The notes beneath the pieces are model-generated. The model worked only from the letters and a program-made list of their open reading frames with translations. It ran no database searches and had not been told where the DNA came from. The position numbers and the translations under genes were made by a program. From Rhynchopus euleeides (lineage: Eukaryota; Euglenozoa; Diplonemea; Diplonemida; Diplonemidae), in the NCBI GenBank assembly GCA_963210315.1, contig OY723259.1, positions 868,001-932,000 of the forward strand: a stretch of 64,000 nt of DNA, given 5' to 3'. Every line of letters begins with the position of its first letter. Position 1 is the stretch's first letter. Below, piece by piece: positions 1 through 9,653 of the stretch.

Positions 1-673
1 AGTCTCAATGGTCCGTGCCATCGACGCCTGCTCCTTCTCCGCCTCCTCTGCAAACCCGCGTGTCGCCATGAAGTCGATGAGAAGCACCAGCGATACCTGA
101 AACGCCTTGCTCAGGCTGGTTGCGAATGTCCCTTTGAAGCACGGTGGGTGTGAGCAGGAACATCTCTCAATCATGAGTTCAGCGCGATGCGACATTGAGG
201 AAGTGCCTGGCATGTCCACAAGCCCGAATCGGAAATGCAAATCCAACTGGATCAGCACAATACACAGTATGATGCCCGCCATGAGGCAGGTGGCAAACCG
301 CCTGCCGAGTCGCAACACGAGTGACAGGTCCAGCACCAAGACGAACAGTGACCATTTCGGCGGCATGCTAATCGCCTCGTCATGGACCTGTAGGAGCGAG
401 AGTGCGACAGTCCAGAGCACGACGTACACCTTGACCATGCGCTTCGTGATGAAGAGACGGCACAGGCACTGCAGGATGATGCAGGACACGGTGGTGAGCA
501 GGATGGTGTGGACGGCGACCAGGAGACCAGTCCAATAGATGGAGGGTAAAGTGGCGAGTGTGAAGACCGACACAGCCGTCAGTCACGGCACAGATGAAGA
601 GCAGCTGTCTGTCTCTGCGGTCCTTCCCCTTCAGCGATCCGTCCATAGACACGAGGTCTTGGAACCACTTCAT
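1..673 (-). pseudogene. AC0: 5' part of a membrane adenylyl cyclase paralog, frameshifted
   Basis: The start (MKWFQDLVSMDG, ATG at 673) and the following transmembrane segments match the N-termini of the cyclases at 1190-3328 and 4186-6336. Aligned by eye to those copies, about 2 nt are missing near 575, just after the LLFICAVT segment. This throws the frame; the correct frame resumes and stays open to the window edge, ending in the AEEAEKEQASMART linker that precedes the catalytic domain. The rest of the gene lies outside the window. Either it is a recently decayed pseudogene or the 2-nt loss is a sequence error, since the rest of the sequence is not degenerate. The 5' flank (gcgaaggtgccgcagggctg) is conserved with AC1 and AC2, which supports the start codon. 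Confidence 0.7.
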
Positions 674-1189
674 TGTGCGAAGGTGCCGCAGGGCTGTGTA
701 AGCTGTGCCTGCAGATAGATCGTGTGCCCTGCGGTGCCGAACTCTGAAAGGCCATTTGAGGGGGGGGACATTCGTCGCTGTCGCAGCCTGACAAGTGCAT
801 CAGTCAGCCTCTTATTCCCGTGACGGAGAGGTGCCAGTGCAGCGCAGCGAGTGCCGTGGGTGGCGGTGGGCACACCACCCCCTGAAGGTGACAGCTCCGG
901 GCACGACCTGGAAGGCTCTCACATGTGGCTCTCTGACTTCGGTGCAGAGAAACGCGACAAAACTGGAATGAGTGACAGGAGCAGGCACATGAACACGCAG
1001 GAGGATGAATCGTGCTCGGAGGCAATCGTCATGGCAGGGAAGCACAGAAGCTGAACGGTGTACGTATCTGAAGCAAGTGTGTAAACACTGCTCGACGTGC
1101 CTGAGACGCCGGCGTTTGGAGCGGCTCGTGGAGCAGAGGGCAGCGTATGACGGTGCTGCAGGTCGACAGCGACAAGATGGGCATGAGGG
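674..1189. other. Intergenic, AC0 5' flank and AC1 3' flank
   Basis: No supported gene. The first 40-50 nt next to AC0 are conserved with the flanks upstream of AC1 and AC2 and contain several AG dinucleotides usable as splice acceptors. I see nothing else convincing. Confidence 0.5.
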
Positions 1190-3328
1190 TCAGAGGATGC
1201 GGTGCTTGGGTGCACGGTCATGATCAGTGGCGTGGCCCAGTTCGTACAGCGTGGCGGAGGAGGCGTCCCACGAGGCAGGCTTCTGCAGCACCACGGTGGT
1301 CGGCTGGAGGACAGCCTGCAGGGCACCGACCAGCACGGCACCCTCACCGGGGGTGTACAGGAAGCGGCGCCCCGCATCGCCTGCCGTGTGCCACACCTGC
1401 AGGCACGCCGCCACACCAGGCCCGGCAACAGTCACGAAGCGCTGGCTGCGTGTCCCCACGTCCCCGTGGTACACCGTCCCGCTCGCCAGACCTGCCGTCA
1501 GCTGCTCGCACAGCGGCACACGCAGCGCACGCCGCACAAACCGAACAGCGTTCTCCGCGTGCACAGGCACAGGCTGCACGAGGTTCCACCCCGTGAACAG
1601 GCGCTCCCCAAGCAGTGACACAAGCGTACCACGGCTCTGATGCAGCAGTGGCATCACTGCCTCCAGGCAGTCGCTGATGTGGTGTGTGCCGCTGCTGTTC
1701 ACTATCGTGGTTAGGGACAGCGCACCGACAGTGGCGTGCTCTTCCGTGGTGGTGGCTGCAGGGTTGTCGGAGCGCCGACGAGAGGATTTCGAAGTCCAAC
1801 TTGCAGCGGATGGGGTATCAGGAGGCACTACTTCAGCCAGCGGTTGGTGCTGCCTGTCTGCAAGGGCAGCAGGCCACACGTGCCTCACAGGCAGTGCCCC
1901 GCTCACACCCTTCAGCTCTGCTGCCATCTCGTCACTCGCCACAGCAGGCGCACACGCACCGCTGACCTGCGACCACACCGCACTCGGCACAGCCACCGCA
2001 CCAGGCGCACATGTGTTCTCCAGACGCGACGCCACGTTCACCGTGTGCCCGAAGTAGTCCACACGCCCCGTCAGTGCGTTCGTCTCCGCCATCACAGGGC
2101 CGTGGTTCACACCGACACGCACCGTGAGTCCGTCCCACAGTCCTGTCCGCCTGCAGATCGGGACCTCCAGCAGTGCGGCAGGCCACTCCGCAGCAAGCAG
2201 TGCCTCCTGCACCGCCAGCCCGAAGCACACACCCGCACACGGCTCCTCGAACGCAACCATGAAGGCGTCCCCGATCGTCTTCACCTCGTACCCGCAGAAC
2301 CGGGAAACAGCTTCACGCATCACCGCGTTGTGTGTCCGAATCGCCTTCTGCATCGCCTCGGGTGCCGCCTCCCACACAGACGTCAACGCACGGATGTCTG
2401 TGAACACAAGTGTTGCCTCCCCGCTCTCTGACCCGGGTGCGGCAACAGGCGCAATGGAGCGACCACCCACATCGTCAATCGACACACGTTCGAACAGCGC
2501 TGCAGGGAGGTAGGGTCGGTACAGCCTGAGGTTCTCCTCCAGACGTTGCAAGGCAGCGTGCATCGCAGGCGGAAGACGCCCCTCCGCCGCCTCCAGCAGC
2601 TCCGCCACGTTGTCGACGTCGTAGCCCGCAAGCAGCTGTGCCGCCGCCTCCACAGTCTCAATGGTCCGTGCCATCGCTGCTTGCTCCTTCTCCGCCTCCT
2701 CTGCAAACCCGCGTGTCGCGATGAAGTCGATGAGAAGCACGATCGACAGCTGAAATGCCGTGCTCATGCTGGTCGATAAAGTATCTCCATAGCACGGTGG
2801 GTGTGAGCAGGAACATCTCTCAGCCATGACCTCGATGCGGTGCGACAATGAGGAAGTGCCTGGCATGTCCAGAAGCCCGAATCGGAAATGCAAATCCAAC
2901 TGGATCAGCACAATGCAAAGAACACTTCCCCCCATGAGGCAGGTGGCAAACCGCCTGCCGAGTCGCAACACGAGTGACAGGTCCAGCACCAAGACGAACA
3001 GTGACCACAGAGGCGACACACTATTCGCCCGATCGTGTATGTGGAGGAACGAGAGGGCGAATGTACACACCACGAGGTACGCCTTGGCTGTGGTCTTCGT
3101 GATGGAGAGACGGCACAGGCACTGTATGATGATGGCAGACATGGTGGTGAGCAGGATCGAGAGGGCTGCGATGACGAGCCCCGTCCAATGGCTGGAGGGC
3201 ATGGTCGAGAGAGTGAAGATCGATACAGTCATCACAGTTACGCCGACGATGAAGAGCAGCTGTCTGTCTCTGCGGTCCTTCCCCTTCAGAGATCCGTCCA
3301 TAGACACGAGGTCTTCGAACCACTTCAT
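1190..3328 (-). CDS. AC1: transmembrane class III adenylyl cyclase with a degenerate second cyclase domain
   Basis: 712 aa. It is predicted to make cAMP from ATP at a membrane. The N-terminus (MKWFEDLVSMDGSLKGK) is followed by about six hydrophobic segments (residues ~23-200), then an Ala/Glu-rich helical linker ending in the NLRLYRPYLP signature that leads into class III cyclase domains. The catalytic domain (~300-450) has the first metal Asp in FTDIR, the adenine-specifying Lys and second metal Asp in EVKTIGDAFM, and Asp, Asn and Arg in DYFGHTVNVASRLE. This Lys/Asp pair indicates ATP rather than GTP. Residues ~540-680 resemble a second cyclase domain (GERLFTGW, then GDVGTRSQRFVTVAGPG) without the metal residues. 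I chose the start because MKWF is conserved in the paralogs. No intron is seen. The activating ligand is unknown. Confidence 0.88.
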   Translation of the reverse strand: MKWFEDLVSMDGSLKGKDRRDRQLLFIVGVTVMTVSIFTLSTMPSSHWTGLVIAALSILLTTMSAIIIQCLCRLSITKTTAKAYLVVCTFALSFLHIHDRANSVSPLWSLFVLVLDLSLVLRLGRRFATCLMGGSVLCIVLIQLDLHFRFGLLDMPGTSSLSHRIEVMAERCSCSHPPCYGDTLSTSMSTAFQLSIVLLIDFIATRGFAEEAEKEQAAMARTIETVEAAAQLLAGYDVDNVAELLEAAEGRLPPAMHAALQRLEENLRLYRPYLPAALFERVSIDDVGGRSIAPVAAPGSESGEATLVFTDIRALTSVWEAAPEAMQKAIRTHNAVMREAVSRFCGYEVKTIGDAFMVAFEEPCAGVCFGLAVQEALLAAEWPAALLEVPICRRTGLWDGLTVRVGVNHGPVMAETNALTGRVDYFGHTVNVASRLENTCAPGAVAVPSAVWSQVSGACAPAVASDEMAAELKGVSGALPVRHVWPAALADRQHQPLAEVVPPDTPSAASWTSKSSRRRSDNPAATTTEEHATVGALSLTTIVNSSGTHHISDCLEAVMPLLHQSRGTLVSLLGERLFTGWNLVQPVPVHAENAVRFVRRALRVPLCEQLTAGLASGTVYHGDVGTRSQRFVTVAGPGVAACLQVWHTAGDAGRRFLYTPGEGAVLVGALQAVLQPTTVVLQKPASWDASSATLYELGHATDHDRAPKHRIL

Positions 3329-4185
3329 TGTGCGAAGGTGCCGCAGGGCTGTGTAAGATCTGACTGCAGGCAGACGCATGCCATGCGGTGAAGTGCGCTG
3401 AAGTTGCAGGTGGGAGACAGAGGGAGGGCAGTGCACGGTAAACAGACTTGCTATGAGGGCGGGTGGGAGATGCTTTGGTCAACAGGGCTAAGGCCCGGAG
3501 ACCCCTGCTGTTGCAGATGGAGACTCCGGATGTGGCGCATTGCGCCGCGTGGGCTACCCTTCTTGAACGTCGCGACGGCTGGAGGGCGTGACACTTTCCT
3601 CCGCTCCTTGGTGCCCGATGCAGGGGAGGGCAGATAGACTGCCGTGTTACGGGAGCACGACTCTCACCCCTCCACGAGGGGATTGCGGTGGACGGATGTC
3701 GTACCCGCAGCACTGTCGCCACACGGCCCCGCTGTCTGAAACAATGGACAGGGGTGGGTGAGCAAACCACAGAACCACGTTTACACAGCTGGAGCAAGTG
3801 CGGAAACACTGCTCGACGTGCCAGGTAGGAGTGGGGCAAGGGTAAGTCATAAACCGGGCCCCGGGGCCCGGGTCCCGGCCTACGGAGCCTCGTTTTTCGC
3901 AAGGAAGAGTAGTGGGGAAAAGAGGTTCTTCGAGGATATCCTGCTCATATACTGTCCCCCATATTTTAGGAACGGTCAAATAGAAATAGAAATCCCAACC
4001 CAACGTATTCCGTTCTTTCAAATGCGACTTCTGACCGATTCTGCGCAGGTCTGAGCCTGCTCTGCTGGCATACGTTACTACTCCCTACTATGGGCCTACA
4101 GCCAACCCATGTGTCGGGGCGCTTCTGTCCGACCTCCCTTTGTCCTCTGAAGGCATGGCGACAACGGCAAGATGGGCACGGGTGA
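3329..4185. other. Intergenic between AC1 and AC2
   Basis: No supported gene. It holds the conserved 5' flank of AC1 (3329-3400) and an 18-bp perfect GC palindrome at 3854-3871. Short overlapping open frames here look like chance. Confidence 0.5.
3854..3871. repeat. Perfect 18-bp GC palindrome
   Basis: CCGGGCCCCGGGGCCCGG reads the same on both strands. It lies in the AC1-AC2 spacer. It could be a hairpin, a protein-binding site or simple low complexity; its function is unknown. Confidence 0.6.
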
Positions 4186-6336
4186 TTAGTGTAGGATGCG
4201 CTGATTGAGTGCACAGTCCTCTGAGTCCTGGCCCAGTTCGTACAGCGTGGCGGAGGAGGCGTCCCACGAGGCAGGCTTCTGCAGCACCAGGGTGGTCGGC
4301 TGGAGGACAGCCTGCAGGGCACCGACCAGCACGGCACCCTCACCGGGGGTGTACAGGAAGCGGCGCCCCGCATCGCATGCCGTGTGCCACACCTGCAGGC
4401 ACGTCGCCACACCAGGCCCGGCAACAGTCACGAAGCGCTGGCTGCGTGTCCCCACGTCCCCGTGGTACACCGTCCCGCTCGCCAGACCTGCCGTCAGCTG
4501 CTCGCACAGCGGCACACGCAGCGCACGCCGCACAAACCGAACAGCGTTCTCCGCGTGCACAGGCACAGGCTGCACGAGGTTCCACCCCGTGAACAGGCGC
4601 TCCCCAAGCAGTGACACAAGCGTACCACGGCTCTGATGCAGCAGTGGCATCACTGCCTCCAGACAGTCGCTGATTTGGTGCGTGCTGCTGTTGTCCATTA
4701 CAGCGGACAAGGAGATGATGGCGACGGTGGCGTGCTCTTCCGTGGTGGTGGCTGCAGAGTTATCGCAGCAGCGCTGGTAGGAGTAAGCAGAGGACTTCGA
4801 ACCCCGACTTGAATCAGATGGGGTATCAGGAGGCACTACTTCAGCCAGCGGCTGGTGCTGCCTGTCTGCAAGGGCGGCAGGCCACACGTGCCTCACAGGC
4901 AGTGCCTCGCTCACACCCTTCAGCTCTGCCGCAATCTCGTAACCTGCCACAGCAGGCGCACACGCACCGCTGACCTGCGACCACATCGCACTCGGCAGAG
5001 CCACCGCACCAGGCACACATGTGTTCTCCAGACGCGACGCCACGTTCACCGTGTGCCCGAAGTAGTCCACACGCCCCGTCAGTGTGTTCGTCTCCGCCAT
5101 CACAGGGCCGTGGTTCACACCGACACGCACCGTGAGTCCGCCCCACAGTCCTGTCCGCCTGCAGATCGGGACCTCCAGCAGTGCGGCAGGCCACTCCGCA
5201 GCAAGCAGTGCCTCCTGCACCGCCAGCCCGAAGCACACACCCGCACACGGCTCCTCGAACGCAACCATGAAGGCGTCCCCGATCGTATTCACCTCGTACC
5301 CGCAGAACCGGGAAACGGCTTCACGCATCACCGCGTTGTGTGCCCGGATCGCCTTCTGCATCGCCTCGGGTGCCGCCTCCCACACAGACGTCGACGCACG
5401 GATGTCTGTGAACACAAGTGTTGCCTCCCCACTCTCTGACCCGGGTGCGGCAACAGGCGCAATGGAGCGACCACCCACGTCGTCAATCGACACACGTTCG
5501 AACAGCGCTGCAGGGAGGTAGGGTCGGTACAGCCTGAGGTTCTCCTCCAGACGTTGCAAGGCAGCGTGCATCGCAGGCGGAAGACGCCCCTCCGCCGCCT
5601 CCAGCAGCTCCGCCACGTTGTCGACGTCGTAGCCCGCAAGCAGCTGTGCCGCCGCCTCCACAGTCTCAATGGTCCGTGCCATCGCTGCTTGCTCCTTCTC
5701 CGCCTCCTCTGCAAACCCGCGTGTCGCGATGAAGTCGATGAGAAGCACCAGCGAGAGCTGAAACGCAATGATCACGCTACTCGCCACAGAACCGTTGAAG
5801 CATGGCGGGGTCGAACAGATGCATCCATCGGCCATGAGCTCAGCGCGATATGACTTTGAGGAAGTGCCTGGCATGTCCAGAATCCCAACACGGAAATGTA
5901 AGTCGAACTGGATCAGCACAATGCACAGTATGCTGCCCGCCATGAGGCAGGTGGCAAACCGTCTGCCGAGTTGCAACACGAGTGACAGGTCCAGCACCAA
6001 GACGAACAGTGACCACAGAGGGGATTGACTATTCGCCCGATCATGCACGTGAAGGAGCGAGAGTGCGACAGTCCAGAGCACGACGTACACCTTGACCATC
6101 CGCTTCGTGATGAAGAGACGGCACAGGCACTGCAGGATGATGCAGGACATGGTGGTGAGCAGGATGGTGTGGACGGCGCCCACGAACCCCGTCCAATGGC
6201 TGGAGGGCATCGTCACAATAGTGAACAGCGACGCAGTCATGACAGTCACAGCGACGATGAAGAGCAGATGTCTGTCTCTGCGGTCCTTCCCCTTCAGCGA
6301 TCCGTCCATAGACACGAGGTCTTCGAACCACTTCAT
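4186..6336 (-). CDS. AC2: transmembrane class III cyclase paralog with Asn at the adenine-selecting position
   Basis: 716 aa, same architecture as AC1: six hydrophobic segments (~23-205), the NLRLYRPYLP linker, a catalytic domain (~300-450) and a degenerate second domain (~540-685). Metal Asp311 (FTDIR) and Asp354 (TIGDAF) are present, as are Asp424, Asn431 and Arg435 (DYFGHTVNVASR). The residue aligned with the ATP-specifying Lys is Asn350 (EVNTIGD, against EVKTIGD in AC1 and AC3), caused by one base at 5287. In class III cyclases this position contacts the adenine ring, so activity or substrate choice may differ; that is inference. The ATG at 6336 aligns with the paralogs and the flank TGACACAG-20 nt-ATG offers a splice acceptor. 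Confidence 0.87.
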   Translation of the reverse strand: MKWFEDLVSMDGSLKGKDRRDRHLLFIVAVTVMTASLFTIVTMPSSHWTGFVGAVHTILLTTMSCIILQCLCRLFITKRMVKVYVVLWTVALSLLHVHDRANSQSPLWSLFVLVLDLSLVLQLGRRFATCLMAGSILCIVLIQFDLHFRVGILDMPGTSSKSYRAELMADGCICSTPPCFNGSVASSVIIAFQLSLVLLIDFIATRGFAEEAEKEQAAMARTIETVEAAAQLLAGYDVDNVAELLEAAEGRLPPAMHAALQRLEENLRLYRPYLPAALFERVSIDDVGGRSIAPVAAPGSESGEATLVFTDIRASTSVWEAAPEAMQKAIRAHNAVMREAVSRFCGYEVNTIGDAFMVAFEEPCAGVCFGLAVQEALLAAEWPAALLEVPICRRTGLWGGLTVRVGVNHGPVMAETNTLTGRVDYFGHTVNVASRLENTCVPGAVALPSAMWSQVSGACAPAVAGYEIAAELKGVSEALPVRHVWPAALADRQHQPLAEVVPPDTPSDSSRGSKSSAYSYQRCCDNSAATTTEEHATVAIISLSAVMDNSSTHQISDCLEAVMPLLHQSRGTLVSLLGERLFTGWNLVQPVPVHAENAVRFVRRALRVPLCEQLTAGLASGTVYHGDVGTRSQRFVTVAGPGVATCLQVWHTACDAGRRFLYTPGEGAVLVGALQAVLQPTTLVLQKPASWDASSATLYELGQDSEDCALNQRILH

Positions 6337-7348
6337 TGTGCGAAGGTGCCGCAGGGCTGTGTCAGACGTGCCTGCAGATAGATGATGTCAGGTGTCAAAC
6401 GGATGAAGGGCCAGTGCCTGTCGAAGTGGGGCTGGTGTGAAGAGGGGAAGCCCAGCGGGCAACCCCTGCGTGGCAGTGATCACACCACGCGCGGAGGGTG
6501 CCAGCCCTTGGGTCGACGCAACCGAGACTTGGAGAGGCGTGGATGTTAGTAAAGGCATATGGCTTGGGACGCAGGGGCGTCCCTCTAAGAATGAGTGCAG
6601 GGGCTATGGGGAACATCCGAGCGGCAGCTAATCAGAGGGTGTGCCGTTCGTGGTGCTGCTGCATCCCTTGCGGATATGCTGGCTGCCCACGGTGGCGCAC
6701 ACGCAGCGGCAGCCCGCCGTAGCTGAGCTGCAGCGCTGCGTTGGTGTGCGGCGGGGGCGGGGCCGATAGCACACGAGTCGGAAGGGCACGGGAGGGTTGA
6801 TAAACAAAAATAGAGAGGGGCGCATATCGGGCACCGGGGCAGGGCCTCGGGATGCTGTGGGGCGTATAGGATGCGACCGCAGGCACAATAGGGTGCCGGG
6901 GCGCTGGCTTGGCGCTGCCGCAGTCGCCGCATTCGCTGCCTTGTCAGCTTTGCAAGCCAGGCACCGGCACACAGCACAATAGCGGTGCCAGAAGGGCTGA
7001 CGGAATCCTCTTCTGGCCCTGGTCGTGCCTCTCCACCACATGCAGGGAAGCGACGCACGTGGGAAGCACACGAGATAGCGGGGTGGGATGGGAGGGAGCA
7101 CCGCACAACTAGTAGCAGTAGAGCAGCAGGGCACGGTGCAGTGCGCAGGGTGCCTGCACACGCTAGAAACAACAACACGGTGCAGCAACAGAGTAGGGCG
7201 CCGCACACTTCGGAGAACGGCGGCGGCAGGCACAACCAACAGCCTGCCGCACGTGGGGGAGAACCGGCACTGGAGAGAGCGCCGCACGTGGATAGGGTCC
7301 ACAGTGCAGCGAACAGCGCGTCACAGCACCACCTCATCACAGCACGCC
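6337..7348. other. Intergenic between AC2 and the secreted protein gene
   Basis: Several overlapping frames are open on both strands (for example 6585-7367 minus, Pro/Ala/Arg-rich), but none has a recognisable domain or start context. I treat them as chance open frames of GC-rich DNA. Confidence 0.45.
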
Positions 7349-7681
7349 TCACGCCTCGATGCACCACACGGCGTCATCTCCGGTGCAGCCTGCAGGCTGG
7401 GCACAGCGCTCGAGAAGGTACTGCCAGTACCAGCACTGCACATGCCCAGTCGGGCACTCAGAGCACACGGGGGCGGGAACAGCCGTCTCCGCGACACACA
7501 CGCCAGGTCCGTCAGTGAGGAGGTCGTTCTTCTTGCACACAAGGCCCTTGGCACAGACCCTGACGTCGCACGGGTTGGGCATCAGACCACCCTCGCACTC
7601 CTCGTTGAGCTGAGAGATGATGGTGTCGCAGGCCTGTGCCGTTGCCACGCACAGCAGCACCAATGCGGAGGACATCTTCAT
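7349..7681 (-). CDS. Small secreted cysteine-rich protein
   Basis: 110 aa. The N-terminus (MKMSSALVLLCVATAQAC) is a typical signal peptide with likely cleavage after AQA. The mature ~93 residues hold twelve Cys, enough for six disulfides, with a CSECPTGHVQCW stretch near the C-terminus. I do not recognise the family; it could be an extracellular matrix, surface or defence-type protein. The start is favoured over longer upstream frames because a splice acceptor (ACCACCAACAG) lies 18 nt upstream and the signal peptide begins exactly there. It sits between cyclase and monooxygenase genes on the same strand, with no functional link evident. Confidence 0.6.
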   Translation of the reverse strand: MKMSSALVLLCVATAQACDTIISQLNEECEGGLMPNPCDVRVCAKGLVCKKNDLLTDGPGVCVAETAVPAPVCSECPTGHVQCWYWQYLLERCAQPAGCTGDDAVWCIEA

Positions 7682-8781
7682 AGTTTGTTGCACGCTTGCC
7701 TGTTGGTGGTACATGTCATTGTGCACAAGTCCAGTGAGCGTCACACCCCGCCCACGAGTGACGCCGCAGTATGCCAGGGTGCTGAGGGTGTGTCTGGGTG
7801 TGGGTGGTTGGTGATGCTGCCTCTGCTTCTCATCACGACAAGCCGTCATCAGTCGTCACAACACGAGTGAACGGTTGTGCAGGACTCAACAGGTTGAGGC
7901 AAAACGCGTTGCGCCTCGACGTGTCCCACAGGCACGCTGCCCACTGCAGCTTCGGTAGGACGGGGTGCCAACGCAACCACACCCACACGCAGCAGCAACG
8001 GGCAGCCTCCTGCATGGCCAGCAGTGCAGCTTCCACAAGGCAAGAGGGCGACGCTGGGTTAGCACGCGTCACCGGCACATGATGGTAAGGAGGGCGAAAC
8101 AGCGCTGTCTCCTGCGCGGGTGAGCCTGCTGTTCCCACAAGGGAGTCACGGACCAGCCTTGAGCGCAGCAAAGACAGCAGACAGGAGATAATGACACGCA
8201 TGACAAAGAAACCAAGAAGGGAAGAGGGGCTTGCATGCCTGCATCCCTCGGCACCACGGCAGCACAACACAGCACCGGGTGTGAAAGATACCACAGACAC
8301 ACCGCCACGTCGTGTGCAAGGTGCCTGTGGGGCCGGTGCTGTGAGCTGCATAGTGCAGGATCCGATTGCAGGCTTACTGCGGGAGGGCGAAACAGCATCC
8401 CAGGCCTGCGGCTGTGCCGTGTGGCGTGGCATGTAGGCAGGCCGTGCCTGCGGCGCGGGTCAGATGCAACACACACCCTCCATCCCACCCTTCCGCTCGT
8501 TGCATCAGTGCAGGACTGCACAGCAGCAGGTGAGTGCCCAGGCTGCACTACGATGCCAAGCAGGGGGGGGTGGAAGCAGGGCGGAACACAGAAACACGGA
8601 ATGCAATCATGCGAAGGCATCAAAAGATGTATGAAGGCAGCGGGTGGGGTACGCATGCCTCAAGACACGCAACAGTAATATGGAAGGTGGAAGTTGAAAC
8701 GACAAGCACTCACTGGGAAAGAAGAATGAAGACCGGGGGACGGTGCCGTAGGCGCTCAGCCCCAGCCCAGTGCCAGCCCCC
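7682..8781. other. Intergenic between secreted protein and monooxygenase 3' end
   Basis: Apart from the acceptor at 7700 I see no supported gene, RNA or repeat. Open frames on both strands here lack domains. Confidence 0.45.
7700..7701 (-). other. Putative 3' splice acceptor AG
   Basis: On the minus strand the sequence reads TGTACCACCAACAG followed by 18 nt and then the ATG at 7681. It may be a spliced-leader acceptor or a cis acceptor. Confidence 0.45.
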
Positions 8782-9593
8782 TCAGCACCCAAAGAGCCAG
8801 CACCAGCGCCCCGACGTCGGGGCAGGAGTCGCAGGCACCGGGTGGGGCGTTGGCAGTGCTGTGGCGGGCTGGGGCTGGGGCTTCGGAGTCGGCGTCAGGG
8901 TGGCATCCCCGCAGGCCACAGGCGGCTGCCCAAACACCACAGGGACTGCAGGGTCCGATAGCACTGCAGGGTCGGGCACAGGTACAGCACCCTGCGTCGC
9001 AACCCACGGCTGCGCGTTGTCAGCCCGCCCACACGTCGTCGCGTACTTTGACTCGTTCAGCCACCCGCAGTACGACAGCGGGGCAGGGTACGTGTAGAGG
9101 TACGCCATGCACATCTCGTCCTCTGTCGCCAGCCCGAACCGCACGTCCCCCGGGCCTGTCCACGCCGGCTTCTCGTACTCGCATGTGGTGTGCAGCTCGT
9201 CGCCCGGCAGGAGGCGCAGGCGGTCCACCGTGTTCGTCCCCTGGAAGTCGAAGTCCCAGAAGTCGATGCGGTCCACCATGGCAACAACCGCCCCGTCGCG
9301 CACCTGCGCAACCCGGATGCGCTTCCCGATGTTGTGCATGTGCAGGTGCGACGCGAAGATGGTCACCGGCCCCGGCATCGTCGAGGTGCACTCCTTCCGG
9401 CAGTCTGCCTGCACTGTGTACGGCGCCCCGCTCGGGATGGCGCGCCCGTCAAGCCCCACGAACGGGTCCCCGATATGCAGCACCCCCGCCTCGTGCTGGC
9501 GCGCCGTGCGTGACAGCGTCATCAGCACCCCGCTGCTGTCCACCCCCTCCGCCTGCTCGGGGTTGTCGTAGTGCACCTCCAGCACCAGGAACC
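8782..9593 (-). CDS. C-terminal part of DBH-like copper monooxygenase gene, cut off by NLR-1
   Basis: This is the downstream half of the gene whose upstream half is at 17729-18687. It starts inside the target-site duplication and continues EVHYDNPEQAEG, supplying the third His of the CuH site. It then carries the C-terminal copper domain: the HLHMH motif (CuM His ligands) and the Met ligand region EDEMCMAYLY. A Pro/Thr-rich tail ends WCWLFGC. Without the 8.1-kb insertion and one copy of the 19-bp duplication, the two halves join in frame to 583 codons with no other lesion visible. The family hydroxylates small substrates using ascorbate and O2 in the secretory pathway. In this allele the C-terminal half is separated from its start codon. 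Confidence 0.85.
9575..9593. repeat. Target-site duplication of NLR-1, 3' copy
   Basis: ACCTCCAGCACCAGGAACC (plus strand) is identical to 17729-17747. The bases outside differ, so the duplication is exactly 19 bp. It encodes FLVLEV of the monooxygenase on the minus strand. Confidence 0.92.
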
Positions 9594-9622
9594 TTGTCCA
9601 GCATCAGTAGAGTGTCCAGTCT

Positions 9623-9646
9623 GGCGGACGACTGCTACTGTCCGCC
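9623..9646 (-). other. NLR-1 3'-terminal hairpin
   Basis: GGCGGAC at 9623-9629 and GTCCGCC at 9640-9646 pair as a 7-bp stem with a 10-nt loop, 30 nt from the element's 3' end. Such 3' structures often serve recognition by the element's own reverse transcriptase; that role here is inferred. Confidence 0.5.
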
Positions 9647-9653
9647 CGGGCCC

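Noticed and set aside
6585-7367. Possible 260-codon minus-strand gene
   Set aside because: It overlaps other equally long frames, is biased in composition, and has no recognised motif or acceptor.
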